Positions 1-9,929 of a stretch of DNA of 64,000 bases are shown in pieces. The translations under genes and the position numbers were made by a program. Source of the DNA: JAWSVE01 sp050633885 (GTDB lineage Bacteria; Pseudomonadota; Gammaproteobacteria; Pseudomonadales; Cellvibrionaceae); NCBI GenBank assembly GCA_050633885.1, contig JBOEHK010000005.1, positions 496,001-560,000 on the forward strand, written 5' to 3'. The first letter of the stretch is position 1, and every line of letters starts with the position of its first letter. Below the pieces are notes generated by a model. The model made no database searches. It was not told the origin of the DNA and saw nothing but the letters and a program-made list of their open reading frames with translations.

Positions 1-20
1 ATCAGCCAAGAGTAAACTAC

Positions 21-878
21 GTGAGCCAATTTTTTGTTTTTATTCAACATCTTTTACCCCAGCATTTGTTATCGCGCTTAGTCGGTTTTTTCGCAGACTG
101 CGAGATCGATTTCATCAAAAATCCTCTCACATCAGTGTTTATCAAAGTATTCAAAGTTGACATGAACGAAGCTATCGAAGAAGACCCTCATGCTTATCGA
201 AACTTCAACGATTTTTTTATTCGCGCCATTAAACCTGAACGTCGACCACTGTCTTCAGATACCAATACCATTGCTTGTCCAGCAGACGGCGCCATCAGCC
301 AAATAGGCGATATAGAATCAGGAAAATTATTTCAAGCTAAAGGAAAAGATTTTGACTTAACGTCACTACTCGGAGGCGATGAATATTTAAGCCAACATTT
401 TTTGGGCGGAAAATTTGCCACTATTTATTTATCACCTAAAGATTATCATCGTGTTCACATGCCCTTTGATGGCCAATTACAAACAATGGTACACGTGCCA
501 GGGAAATTATTTTCGGTGAATAGCGCCACGACCGAATTAGTACCGGAACTATTTTCTCGCAATGAACGTGTCGTTACTATTTTTGATACAAGCTCTGGAC
601 CTATGGCCGTTATTTTGGTTGGCGCAATGATCGTAGCTAGTATTGAGACGGTGTGGGAAGGCCAAATAACACCCTACAAAAAACAAATTCGAACGACTGA
701 ATATCCAAACACCTCATCAGATGTCATTTTAAATAAGGGTGAGGAAATGGGATTATTTAAACTGGGATCGACTGCTATAGTGCTGTTTGGGCCGGATTGT
801 GTGGAATGGAATGAAGAGCTCTCTGCAGGAAGTAACGTTAAAATGGGCGAAGACATTGGGCGGCTGGCTAACGCTTAG
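21..878 (+). CDS. psd: Phosphatidylserine decarboxylase proenzyme
   Basis: This inner-membrane enzyme decarboxylates phosphatidylserine to phosphatidylethanolamine. The 285-residue product carries the autocatalytic LGST motif at residues 248-251; family knowledge places self-cleavage between Gly249 and Ser250, leaving a pyruvoyl-bearing alpha chain of about 36 residues. The FNDFFIR stretch near residue 62 and the YHRVHMP stretch near residue 150 are also family hallmarks. The chosen start is a GTG at base 21. The frame stays open to the window edge, but the N-terminus (FVFIQHLLPQ) lines up with the start of the E. coli enzyme (about 322 residues), so this GTG is probably right. It converges on the HD-GYP gene with only 7 bases between the two stop codons and no visible terminator. 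Confidence 0.96.
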   Translation: MSQFFVFIQHLLPQHLLSRLVGFFADCEIDFIKNPLTSVFIKVFKVDMNEAIEEDPHAYRNFNDFFIRAIKPERRPLSSDTNTIACPADGAISQIGDIESGKLFQAKGKDFDLTSLLGGDEYLSQHFLGGKFATIYLSPKDYHRVHMPFDGQLQTMVHVPGKLFSVNSATTELVPELFSRNERVVTIFDTSSGPMAVILVGAMIVASIETVWEGQITPYKKQIRTTEYPNTSSDVILNKGEEMGLFKLGSTAIVLFGPDCVEWNEELSAGSNVKMGEDIGRLANA

Positions 879-885
879 TTGATCA

Positions 886-2277
886 TTAATCCCAATCACG
901 CTTGAAGCCCAGCATCGATAAAATACCTTTTTTAGGTTTTTCTTCTACGAAGTCCGCTAAGCCCGCAAACACATGCTTATCACGGATTTCCGCAATATCG
1001 ATATCATAACTTCCAGGTTCTAAATCTTGAGCTATCTCTATTTTTTCGATTTCAGCACTGGTGACTTTTCCTTTATCAATAAGAGCCTGCTTGCGTCTTT
1101 CATCTTCGGCTAGGTCGAGAATCACTGGCTTACGAATTGGACTCTTAACTGAATCCAAAACTAAAATAATTTTTGGTTTTAAACGACGCTTAAAATTCTG
1201 CTCAACCACGACACCTACTTCACCTGTACTTAATTCAACAAGAGTACCTGTCGGATATAGGCCAATGGCTCGAATAAACTCGACTACAAGCTCTTCTTGA
1301 AACTCAGAACCTCTCGCCTCATACAATTTCGCAACAGCCTTAGAAGGAGAGATAGGAAATTTTTCTCCACGTGGGTTTGTCGTTTCATCGTAAAAAGTCA
1401 CAATGCCAGCGATTTTTCCTAACAGAGGAATCTTATCCCCTCGTAAGTGGGACGGAAACCCACTACCGTTTAATCTTTCACAATGCGTTTTTACTACCGA
1501 AATAACACGTGGCTCAATACCCGGTGTTTCACGCAAAATTTGCGCACCAATTTCTACAAACTTTTCATATTGCTGATTTTCTAATGAGGTACGAGACGTT
1601 TTTTGTACCAAGCCTTTATCAAGCTTCGACTTGCCGATGTCTTTTAGAAGCACACCCAGTGCTAATGTATCTAAATCCTTTTTACTGAGGCCCGCATGCC
1701 GGCCAAATAAAATTGACCAAACCGATGATCGAACAGAATGGCTGTAGGTATATTCATCCATATCTCGAACACGAGACAGCCAGCTAAACGCATCTGGATT
1801 ACGAAGAATACTATCTACCATATCACTCGCTAAACGCTTGGTTTCAGTAACAGGAAGATCTCCGCTATCAATTTGCTTCATCACTTCACCGACAGCGCGG
1901 TGTACGCGCTGATGAAGTTGTTTCGCTCGCTTAACTTCTTTCTCAAGAGGCTCTTTTTCTAGGTAAGCCTCTCTGCGAAGTTTTAACGGAGCAACATCTA
2001 CTTTTACAGCTGCATTTTTTGAACTACGCGAAAAAAACTTCGGCTTTTCTCCATCGCCTGATAATGTTTTTAGGTTAGTCTTAACAGGACCGCGACCTTT
2101 AACCACATCAATAAACACATGATTACAATGGGTTTTTAGTTGTTTAATTTCTTCAATATCGCGCACATAAAAGCCCTGCAAAGGGAATGGAGTTTGCGAC
2201 CATGGTCGATCCAATCCCGATACAAACATGCCAACGGTAATCTCGTTAACATCAACTTTGATTTGCTTGACAGACAC
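886..2277 (-). CDS. HD-GYP domain protein with DUF3391-like N-terminus, degenerate metal site
   Basis: The 463-residue protein has an N-terminal DUF3391-like region (about residues 1-130) followed by an HD-GYP-type domain (about 175-345). HD-GYP enzymes hydrolyse cyclic di-GMP with a metal cluster whose signature is an HD pair and a later HHExxxGxGYP motif. Here the HD pair reads Lys212-Asp213 (LLKDIGK), HHE reads His265-Cys-Glu267, and GYP reads Gly273-Phe-Pro275. His180 and Lys216 are kept. Loss of the HD histidine suggests reduced catalysis or a switch to a binding or scaffold role (inference). There is no transmembrane segment, so it is probably cytoplasmic. Translation starts at a GTG. 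A 248-base gap with no clear signal separates its start from the hemE stop. Confidence 0.85.
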   Translation of the reverse strand: MSVKQIKVDVNEITVGMFVSGLDRPWSQTPFPLQGFYVRDIEEIKQLKTHCNHVFIDVVKGRGPVKTNLKTLSGDGEKPKFFSRSSKNAAVKVDVAPLKLRREAYLEKEPLEKEVKRAKQLHQRVHRAVGEVMKQIDSGDLPVTETKRLASDMVDSILRNPDAFSWLSRVRDMDEYTYSHSVRSSVWSILFGRHAGLSKKDLDTLALGVLLKDIGKSKLDKGLVQKTSRTSLENQQYEKFVEIGAQILRETPGIEPRVISVVKTHCERLNGSGFPSHLRGDKIPLLGKIAGIVTFYDETTNPRGEKFPISPSKAVAKLYEARGSEFQEELVVEFIRAIGLYPTGTLVELSTGEVGVVVEQNFKRRLKPKIILVLDSVKSPIRKPVILDLAEDERRKQALIDKGKVTSAEIEKIEIAQDLEPGSYDIDIAEIRDKHVFAGLADFVEEKPKKGILSMLGFKRDWD

Positions 2278-2525
2278 TCAGACTATCTCCGAAATTTAAC
2301 ACATGAAGAACAAAATGATTTGGACGCCACCTTATTTAGAAATTTTACTCTGGCGCAGAAGATCCTTTGGCATAACCAAACGAGTAATCTAATACAGTTT
2401 AGTTAATATGCCTACTATTGATAGCCAAAGACGTGATCAAACGACGGATATACAGACAAAAGTTGCCAGAACAACCATTTTGAAGACCAGATAGTCTAAG
2501 AAGGTAGCTTAGAGGGTATTTTGAA

Positions 2526-3593
2526 CTAGGAAGAATGATACTTGGGAGATAGATCAACCACTGCATTGATGAATGCACTTGCTGCTTCAGGATCGACTTC
2601 TGGTGTTATCCCATGACCGAGATTAAAGACATGGCCAGTTCCATGGCCATAACCCTCAAGAATACTAGCAACTTCCTGCTTAATCCGTTTTGGTTGACTA
2701 TAAAGAATAGTCGGATCCATATTTCCCTGAAGTGCCACTCTATCACCCACTCTGGCTCGCGCTTGGCCAATGTCAGTCGTCCAATCTAACCCTAAACAAT
2801 TAACACCGGTATTAGTCATTAACTCAAGCCATTGGCCCCCACCCTTTGTAAACATAATGACAGGGACAGGACGACCTTCGTGTTCTTTTATTAACCCTTT
2901 AACAATCCGAGCCATCGGAGCAAGAGAAAACTTTTGATAGGCATCATGAGAAAGTGAGCCGCCCCAAGTATCAAAAATTTGAACCGCCTGAGCGCCAGCT
3001 AAAATTTGCGCATTTAAGTAATCAATGACCGAATCGGATAACTTATTGAGCAACTCGGTTAAGACTTCTGGCTGATTGTAGAGCATTTGTTTCGCACGAC
3101 GGAAATCTTTACTTGAGCCACCCTCAATCATATAAGTCGCTAATGTCCAAGGGCTTCCTGAAAAACCAATGAGAGGGACTCGACCATTTAATTCTTTTCT
3201 GATAGTGCTAACAGCATCAACAACATATGTCAGTTGTGATTTGGTATCGACAACATCTAGCGCTTCAATCTCAGCGGCTGTTTGGACAGGTTTTTTAAAA
3301 CGAGGGCCTTCTCCCGTTTCAAAATAGAGACCTAACCCCATTGCATCAGGGATGGTGAGAATATCAGAAAACAAAATCGCAGCATCCAAAGGGTATCTTT
3401 CCAATGGTTGCATCGTGACCTCACAGGCTAACTGAGGGTTTGTGCACAGCGCCATGAAATCACCTGCTCTTGCACGAGATGCGCGATATTCTGGAAGATA
3501 ACGTCCCGCTTGTCTCATCATCCACACAGGAGTTCGATCAACGGGCTGACGCATTAAAGCTTTTAAGAAACGATCATTTTTTAATTCAGTCAT
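2526..3593 (-). CDS. hemE: Uroporphyrinogen decarboxylase
   Basis: This enzyme removes four acetate carboxyl groups from uroporphyrinogen III to give coproporphyrinogen III in cytosolic haem synthesis. The 355-residue length matches the family. The N-terminal RQAGRYLPEYR motif (about residues 26-36), the FSDIL motif near residue 78, the GFSGSPWTLATYM stretch near residue 143 and the GHGI motif near the C-terminus are all visible. It is the last gene of the minus-strand series gltB-gltD-hemE and lies 82 bases after gltD, the same neighbour order as in Pseudomonas. No clear terminator was found in the following gap. Confidence 0.98.
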   Translation of the reverse strand: MTELKNDRFLKALMRQPVDRTPVWMMRQAGRYLPEYRASRARAGDFMALCTNPQLACEVTMQPLERYPLDAAILFSDILTIPDAMGLGLYFETGEGPRFKKPVQTAAEIEALDVVDTKSQLTYVVDAVSTIRKELNGRVPLIGFSGSPWTLATYMIEGGSSKDFRRAKQMLYNQPEVLTELLNKLSDSVIDYLNAQILAGAQAVQIFDTWGGSLSHDAYQKFSLAPMARIVKGLIKEHEGRPVPVIMFTKGGGQWLELMTNTGVNCLGLDWTTDIGQARARVGDRVALQGNMDPTILYSQPKRIKQEVASILEGYGHGTGHVFNLGHGITPEVDPEAASAFINAVVDLSPKYHSS

Positions 3594-3675
3594 TATTTTT
3601 CTTTCGCCTAAAAGCTAAGGAGTCAATGTGAGTACAGCAAATACTCATGTTCTCTATTTTAGTGTTATGAATTTT

Positions 3676-5100
3676 CTAGAGCTTTAAATAACTGAGGATG
3701 CCTTCTGCCGCCGTTCGACCTTCCCAAATTGCCGTCACAACAAGATCAGAACCCCGCACCATATCACCGCCAGCAAACACTTTAGGGTTGGTTGTCTGAA
3801 ACGGATGGGGTTGATGCTCTTCTGCTATAACGCCTCCCCAATTATTTATCTCAACCTTGTGATCACCAAACCAATCAGCAGGGTTTGGACGAAAGCCAAA
3901 TGCAATTAACACTACATCCGCATCAAGAATTTTTTCACTGCCGGGAATTGGCTCAGGACGCCTTCGACCATTTTCATCCGGCTCACCTAAAGAGGTAGTG
4001 ACCACTTTTACACCACCTACTTCTTTATTATCTTTTCCTGCTTCAATCGCAATTGGCTGACTGTTAAATAAAAATTCAACACCCTCCTCTTTTGCATTCG
4101 CGACTTCACGTCTTGAGCCAGGCATATTTTCCTCATCGCGGCGATAAGCACAGACAACACTTTCAGCACCTTGACGAACAGATGTCCTAACGCAATCCAT
4201 AGCAGTATCGCCACCACCGAGAACCACGACTTTTTTCCCTTTTACACTAATAAAGTCTTCTGTTTTTTTTTCAAAACCTAATAAGCGATTTGCATTTGCG
4301 ACTAAGAAAGGAAGCGCATCATAAACGCCAGAAAGATCTTCACCTGGAAAACCTCCTTTCATGTAATTATAGGTTCCCATCCCCATGAAAACAGCATCGT
4401 ATTCCGACATTAGCGCTTCCATACTGACATCTTTTCCAATCTCAGTATTCAAGCGAAACTCAATACCCATATCGGTAAAAATTTCACGACGCTTTACCAT
4501 TACTCTTTTTTCAAGTTTGAATTCCGGGATTCCAAACGTTAACAATCCACCAATTTCTGGGTAACGATCAAATACTACGGGCTTGACGCCATTGCGAACA
4601 AGGATATCTGCACAACCCAAACCCGCAGGGCCAGCACCAATAATCGCCACTTTTTTATCCGTCCAAACGCGAGAAGAAAGGTCTGGCTTCCAGCCCATTG
4701 CGAACGCAGTATCGGTAATATATTTTTCAGCATTACCAATCGTAACTGCACCGAAGCCATCATTTAATGTACATGCCCCTTCACACAAGCGATCTTGTGG
4801 GCATACGCGACCACACACTTCTGGCAAAGTATTCGTTTGATGACAGAGTTCTACTGCCTCCATAATATGGCCTTCCGAAATGAGCTTTAGCCAATTTGGA
4901 ATCATATTGTGGACAGGACATTTCCACTCACAATAAGGATTGCCGCAATCTAAACAACGTTCAGATTGATCAGCAACTTCTTCTTTTGTAAACGGCTCGT
5001 AAATTTCAGCAAACTCAGTTTTACGAATTTCTGTCGGCTTTTTCGAAGGATCTCCTCGACCAACATCTAAAAACTGAAATACATTTTTTTGTTTGCTCAT
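3676..5100 (-). CDS. gltD: Glutamate synthase [NADPH] small (beta) subunit
   Basis: The beta subunit of GOGAT takes electrons from NADPH through FAD and passes them to the large subunit, which makes glutamate from glutamine and 2-oxoglutarate. The 474-residue product begins with an adrenodoxin-oxidoreductase-like Fe-S region with two cysteine clusters (CLDCGNPYCEWKC and CGRVCPQDRLCEGAC, about residues 49-110). An FAD-binding GAGPAGLGC motif follows near residue 156 and an NADPH-binding GGGDTAMDC motif near residue 295. It lies 120 bases downstream of gltB on the same strand, which fits a gltBD operon. Confidence 0.97.
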   Translation of the reverse strand: MSKQKNVFQFLDVGRGDPSKKPTEIRKTEFAEIYEPFTKEEVADQSERCLDCGNPYCEWKCPVHNMIPNWLKLISEGHIMEAVELCHQTNTLPEVCGRVCPQDRLCEGACTLNDGFGAVTIGNAEKYITDTAFAMGWKPDLSSRVWTDKKVAIIGAGPAGLGCADILVRNGVKPVVFDRYPEIGGLLTFGIPEFKLEKRVMVKRREIFTDMGIEFRLNTEIGKDVSMEALMSEYDAVFMGMGTYNYMKGGFPGEDLSGVYDALPFLVANANRLLGFEKKTEDFISVKGKKVVVLGGGDTAMDCVRTSVRQGAESVVCAYRRDEENMPGSRREVANAKEEGVEFLFNSQPIAIEAGKDNKEVGGVKVVTTSLGEPDENGRRRPEPIPGSEKILDADVVLIAFGFRPNPADWFGDHKVEINNWGGVIAEEHQPHPFQTTNPKVFAGGDMVRGSDLVVTAIWEGRTAAEGILSYLKL

Positions 5101-5220
5101 AATTCTATACTCAAACTCTTTTTCATCAGAGCCTATATTTTTAATAACTTTTAAACGGCAACATTAAGAAATTTAATATCTCTCAAACATAAAAAATCCA
5201 TCCCAAACGGCTCGCTGCTT

Positions 5221-8200
5221 TTACTCGCAACGGGATTTAATGTTTGTCAGTAACGCATCTAAGCTAGCAGCTTTTGGTTTTATCAACCAAAATTTATTCA
5301 CCCAAGCACTATAATCTTCAAGGATTTTTTGTCCCCACTCGCTTTGAGTTTCTTCAACAAACTCTTCAATAATTTCACGCAAATGTGTTTTATGTTCGTT
5401 TAGCGCTTCACCAGTAATTCTTTGCGCTTCAATCAAATCGTGATTCAACTTATTGGCAATATTGTCTTTTTCATCGAGCACATAAGCAAAACCGCCGGTC
5501 ATTCCTGCGCCAAAGTTCACCCCGCACTCACCTAAGACTGTTACGATACCGCCTGTCATATATTCACAACCGTGATCTCCGACGCCTTCCACAACCACAT
5601 GGGCTCCGGAATTACGCACCCCGCAACGCTCTCCGGCTTGACCTGCTGCCAACAATTTACCGCCCGTCGCACCATACAAACATGTATTACCTATGATGCT
5701 TGTCTCTTGGCTTTTAAATGTAGATTCAGAAGGAGGACGAATAACAATTTTTCCTCCGGCCATTCCTTTACCAACGTAATCATTGGCATCGCCTTCTAGA
5801 TAAATATCCAATCCGCCAGCGTTCCAGACACCCAAACTTTGACCTGCAACACCTTTCAAATTTAATCGAATAGGCTTATCACACATACCTAAGTTGCCAT
5901 GAAGTTTAGCTATCTCGCCACTTAATCGTGCGCCAATTGAACGATCGCAATTTGTTACTGTGTATTCAAAACTTCCGCCAGCTTTTGACTCAATAGATGG
6001 CAAAATATCAGCAACCATTTTTTCAGCAAGAAGACCTTTATCCCAAGGCGAATTTTTTTCTACACTGCAAATTTGTGGCTTGGTTTGTAAAAACTTATCT
6101 GTGTAAACTATCGGGCTCAAATCTAATTTATTTTGCTTGTCGGTTTTACGCTCCAAGGACTCCAGCAAATCTACTCGACCTACTAAATCGTCAAGTCGAG
6201 CAACTCCCAATTCTGCCATTAGCTCTCTCGTTTCTTCTGCTACAAAGCGGAAGAAATTTATCGCCATTTGAACTGTTCCTTTATAATGATCTTCTCGCAG
6301 CTTTTCATTTTGCGTTGCAACACCCGTCGCACAATTATTGAGATGACATATACGTAAATATTTACAACCGAGAGCAACCATTGGCGCCGTACCGAAACCA
6401 AAACTTTCCGCACCCAAAATCGCGGCCTTAATAACATCCAGACCCGTTTTTAAACCGCCATCAGTTTGCAATCTTACTTTGTCTCGCAAATCATTTGCGC
6501 GAAGCGTTTGATGGGTTTCACTCAAACCCAATTCCCAAGGGGAACCCGCATAACGAATTGATGTTAAAGGACTAGCAGCCGTTCCACCGTCATAACCAGA
6601 AATGGTAATCAAATCCGCGTAAGCTTTTGCAACACCGGCGGCAATTGTTCCAACACCTGGACGAGAGACCAACTTTACAGACACCAATGCTTTTGGGTTA
6701 ACCTGTTTCAAGTCGTAAATTAATTGAGCGAGATCTTCGATGGAATAAATATCATGATGTGGCGGCGGTGAAATTAATGTGACACCGGGAACGGAATAAC
6801 GCAAACGAGCAATCAAAGCGTTGACTTTTCCGCCGGGTAATTGTCCGCCTTCTCCAGGCTTCGCACCTTGAGCAACTTTAATCTGCATGACTTCTGCATT
6901 AACCAAATAATGAGGTGTTACACCAAACCGCCCAGAAGCAACCTGTTTTATTTTTGATGATTTTATTGTGCCGTAGCGTGCTGGATCTTCTCCACCTTCA
7001 CCACTATTCGAGCGGCCGCCCAAAGTATTCATTGCCTCAGCTAATGCTTCATGCGCTTCAGGTGATAACGCTCCGAGTGACATCGCGGCGGAATCAAAAC
7101 GTTTTACAATATTTGCAACAGGCTCTACGCCATCAAGAGATAAAGATGTCACATCTTTTCTCAATGAAAGCATGTCGCGAAGCGTCGCCACCGGACGACC
7201 ATTGATAAGCTCCGCACACGCTTTCCAGTCGGTATATTCACCGCTTGCTACTGCTTTATGTAGCGCATGTACGACGTCTGGGTTATAGGCATGATATTCT
7301 TGCCCGTGAACAAATTTTAATAAGCCTCCTGGATGAATCGGCTTTCTTTCGATCCATGCTTTTTCGGCCAATTCTTTTTGATCCTTTTCAAGATCGTCAA
7401 AACCTGCGCCTTCTATTCGACTTGCAGTGCCGGTACAACACAGATCAATCACTTCTTTATTTAAGCCGATTGCCTCGAATAACTGAGCACCGCGATAAGA
7501 TGCGATAGTAGAAATTCCCATTTTTGAGAGGATTTTCATTAAGCCTTTATTGATACCTTTACGGTAATTTTTAAACGCAACTTCGCGCTCTAATGACACT
7601 TCACCTTTTTCGATCAGGTCATCAATAATCGCATAACTTAAGTAAGGATGAACTGCTGTCGCTCCAAAACCGATGAGAGCCGCAACTTGATGTGGGTCTC
7701 GAGCTGTCCCAGTTTCAACCAGGAGATTTGTATCACAGCGAAGACCTTCTTTAATTAATCGATGGTGAACCGCACCAACGGCCAACAACGCATGTATCGG
7801 TAATTTTTCTGCTGACAACTTTTTATCTGTTAGTAAAACTAACACCGCGCCTTTTTCAACAACAGCTACAACGTCATCACACAATTGTTCAATAGCGCCA
7901 ACCAGGTCATGTTTCGCTGAATCATAGTGAAGAGAAAAATTCTCACAACCATAACCGGTTCTATCTATATCTTTTAACGCTTCCGTTCTTGCAGGAGACA
8001 ACACGGGAGAATTTAAAATAACCCGATTCGCATGGCTCTCTAATTGCTCAAAAACAGATTCCTCTCGACCGAGACAAGTCTCTAACGACATGACAATTGA
8101 TTCACGCAACGGATCGATGGGAGGATTGGTTACTTGAGCAAATTGTTGACGAAAATAATCGTACAAAGAACGTTGGTGCTCAGAAAGCACAGCCATTGGA

Positions 8201-9672
8201 ACATCATCGCCCATAGACCCAGTTGCTTCCTGCCCAGTATCTGCAAGAGGCGTAATAACTTGAGTTCTCTCTTCAAGTGAAGCTTGGTACATTTTCATGT
8301 ACGTTTTCAGCTGATTTTTTGGTACGTCACTTTCACCGACTTCTTTATCCGACAGCTCGTCAATTCTTAACGCAGTGGCATCTAGCCACTGCCGATAAGG
8401 GCTTCCAGCTTTCAATAAATCATCAATGTCTTCTGTATGAAGAAGTTGGCCTGTCGCAGTATCGACCGACAATATTTCACCCGGCCCTAAGCGACCTTTC
8501 GCAACAACATCTTCTGGATTATAGTTATAAACACCCACTTCCGACGCCACCGTAATGGTGTCGTCTTTCGTTATCACCCAACGGGAGGGCCTCAATCCAT
8601 TGCGATCAAGTGTGCAAACGGCATATCGGCCATCGGTGATCACTAAGCCAGCAGGACCATCCCATGGTTCAATATGCTTTGAGTTGAACTCATAAAAGGC
8701 TCGCAACTCAGGATCCATATGCTCTGCATTTTGCCAAGCCGGTGGAACTAACATGCGAATCGCACGGTATATTTCCATTCCGCCAACTAAAAGCACTTCC
8801 AGCATATTATCGAGGCTAGAAGAATCAGAACCAGTACGGTTTACTAAAGGTGCTGCATCGGCCAAATTAGGTAACAAGTCAGTTTGGAATTTCGGGGTAC
8901 GTGCAACTGACCAATTGCGGTTACCCATAATCGTATTAATCTCACCGTTATGGGCGAGGAGCCTAAATGGTTGTGCCAAGGGCCAGCGAGGCATGGTATT
9001 CGTAGAAAAGCGTTGATGGAAAACACAGATTGCTGTTTCAAGCTCTGGGCTGGCTAAGTCAGGGTAAAATACCGGCAAATCTACCGGCATAACTAACCCC
9101 TTATAAGAAACTACTTTGGCGCTCAAGCTCGCGACATAAAAGTCGGCATCGCCTTCTAACAAGATTTCTGTGCGCCGGCGAGCCATAAAAAGCTTGGCAG
9201 CGAATAAGCTATTACCGATCAACTCATCGCTATGAATAAAAACTTGCTCAAACTGCGGTAACGAGGCTGCAGCTATTTCACCTAAACAACTGGGGTCCGT
9301 AGGAACCGTTCTCCAAGCAACAGCAGACAACCCTTCTCTTACCAGCTCTTCCTCTAGAATACTTCTCGCGTGTTTTGCTTTTTCTTGATCGGCGCTGAGC
9401 ATGACACTACCAACACCGTATTTTTCATTAAGTTCTAATCGAAACTCTTCACGTATCACTTTTCTGAAAAAGCCATCGGGTTTTTGCAATAACAAACCGC
9501 ACCCATCGCCCGTTTTCCCATCTGCAGCAATTCCGCCACGGTGAGTCATACAAGCAAGAGCCTCGATAGCATTACTTAAAATCTTATGACTGGGCTGACC
9601 CTTCAATTGGGCAATGAGGCCAAAGCCACAGTTGTCTTTGAATTCATTAATATCGTACAGGCCGTTAGTCAT
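5221..9672 (-). CDS. gltB: Glutamate synthase [NADPH] large (alpha) subunit
   Basis: The large GOGAT subunit hydrolyses glutamine and channels ammonia to 2-oxoglutarate. The 1483 residues fit the family. A short propeptide precedes the nucleophile Cys15 (NCGFGLIA), the N-terminal residue after processing and catalytic for the class II amidotransferase domain (about 15-420). A central domain and the FMN/2-oxoglutarate domain follow (GYDGGTAASP near residue 1030). The 3Fe-4S cysteines lie in CKYLRICHLNNC near residue 1105, and the C-terminal part is the glycine-rich beta-helix domain. The leader upstream contains a perfect 18-bp hairpin and, further out, a promoter-plus-terminator pair, so expression may be controlled in the leader (inference). 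Confidence 0.98.
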   Translation of the reverse strand: MTNGLYDINEFKDNCGFGLIAQLKGQPSHKILSNAIEALACMTHRGGIAADGKTGDGCGLLLQKPDGFFRKVIREEFRLELNEKYGVGSVMLSADQEKAKHARSILEEELVREGLSAVAWRTVPTDPSCLGEIAAASLPQFEQVFIHSDELIGNSLFAAKLFMARRRTEILLEGDADFYVASLSAKVVSYKGLVMPVDLPVFYPDLASPELETAICVFHQRFSTNTMPRWPLAQPFRLLAHNGEINTIMGNRNWSVARTPKFQTDLLPNLADAAPLVNRTGSDSSSLDNMLEVLLVGGMEIYRAIRMLVPPAWQNAEHMDPELRAFYEFNSKHIEPWDGPAGLVITDGRYAVCTLDRNGLRPSRWVITKDDTITVASEVGVYNYNPEDVVAKGRLGPGEILSVDTATGQLLHTEDIDDLLKAGSPYRQWLDATALRIDELSDKEVGESDVPKNQLKTYMKMYQASLEERTQVITPLADTGQEATGSMGDDVPMAVLSEHQRSLYDYFRQQFAQVTNPPIDPLRESIVMSLETCLGREESVFEQLESHANRVILNSPVLSPARTEALKDIDRTGYGCENFSLHYDSAKHDLVGAIEQLCDDVVAVVEKGAVLVLLTDKKLSAEKLPIHALLAVGAVHHRLIKEGLRCDTNLLVETGTARDPHQVAALIGFGATAVHPYLSYAIIDDLIEKGEVSLEREVAFKNYRKGINKGLMKILSKMGISTIASYRGAQLFEAIGLNKEVIDLCCTGTASRIEGAGFDDLEKDQKELAEKAWIERKPIHPGGLLKFVHGQEYHAYNPDVVHALHKAVASGEYTDWKACAELINGRPVATLRDMLSLRKDVTSLSLDGVEPVANIVKRFDSAAMSLGALSPEAHEALAEAMNTLGGRSNSGEGGEDPARYGTIKSSKIKQVASGRFGVTPHYLVNAEVMQIKVAQGAKPGEGGQLPGGKVNALIARLRYSVPGVTLISPPPHHDIYSIEDLAQLIYDLKQVNPKALVSVKLVSRPGVGTIAAGVAKAYADLITISGYDGGTAASPLTSIRYAGSPWELGLSETHQTLRANDLRDKVRLQTDGGLKTGLDVIKAAILGAESFGFGTAPMVALGCKYLRICHLNNCATGVATQNEKLREDHYKGTVQMAINFFRFVAEETRELMAELGVARLDDLVGRVDLLESLERKTDKQNKLDLSPIVYTDKFLQTKPQICSVEKNSPWDKGLLAEKMVADILPSIESKAGGSFEYTVTNCDRSIGARLSGEIAKLHGNLGMCDKPIRLNLKGVAGQSLGVWNAGGLDIYLEGDANDYVGKGMAGGKIVIRPPSESTFKSQETSIIGNTCLYGATGGKLLAAGQAGERCGVRNSGAHVVVEGVGDHGCEYMTGGIVTVLGECGVNFGAGMTGGFAYVLDEKDNIANKLNHDLIEAQRITGEALNEHKTHLREIIEEFVEETQSEWGQKILEDYSAWVNKFWLIKPKAASLDALLTNIKSRCE

Positions 9673-9701
9673 CTATTTAGTACTTCCCAGAGTTGTGCTG
9701 G

Positions 9702-9740
9702 CAGTTTCATTTATTGGCGCGTCGCCAATAAATGAAACTG
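9702..9740. repeat. Perfect 18-bp inverted repeat in the gltB leader
   Basis: The arms at 9702-9719 and 9723-9740 are exact reverse complements, with a 3-base spacer (CGT). The element sits 30-68 bases before the gltB start codon. In the gltB transcript it would fold into a very stable stem. No T-run follows on the minus strand, so it does not look like a simple terminator. It could be an mRNA leader structure, a processing site or an operator for a dimeric protein. Confidence 0.85.
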
Positions 9741-9884
9741 AATTTTGGTGACTGCTGACTTCGCGCTAACGAAGAGCAAGCTAAGCTTTTACTGGCTCTA
9801 GATCTATGCCAGTAGGTAATAATAAGTTCAGCAATAGCAATCAGCTGGTGATGTATTTCAGGATTTATACCCTATTCCCCAAGA

Positions 9885-9910
9885 CAAAAAAGCCCCTAGC
9901 TAAGGGGCTT
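9885..9910 (-). terminator. Rho-independent terminator or attenuator upstream of gltB
   Basis: Read on the minus strand, a 7-bp stem (AAGCCCC pairing with GGGGCTT) is followed by a run of six T. It lies about 200 bases after the stop of the DamX-like gene and about 210 bases before gltB. It can end transcripts from the aroB/DamX-like side, or act as an attenuator for gltB transcripts that start further upstream. Confidence 0.75.
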
Positions 9911-9929
9911 GATTTTGAATGGGCGGCAG

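Noticed and set aside
2140..2406. An 88-codon plus-strand frame spanning the HD-GYP start
   Set aside because: It overlaps the coding start of a recognised gene on the opposite strand and has no ribosome binding site or family pattern.
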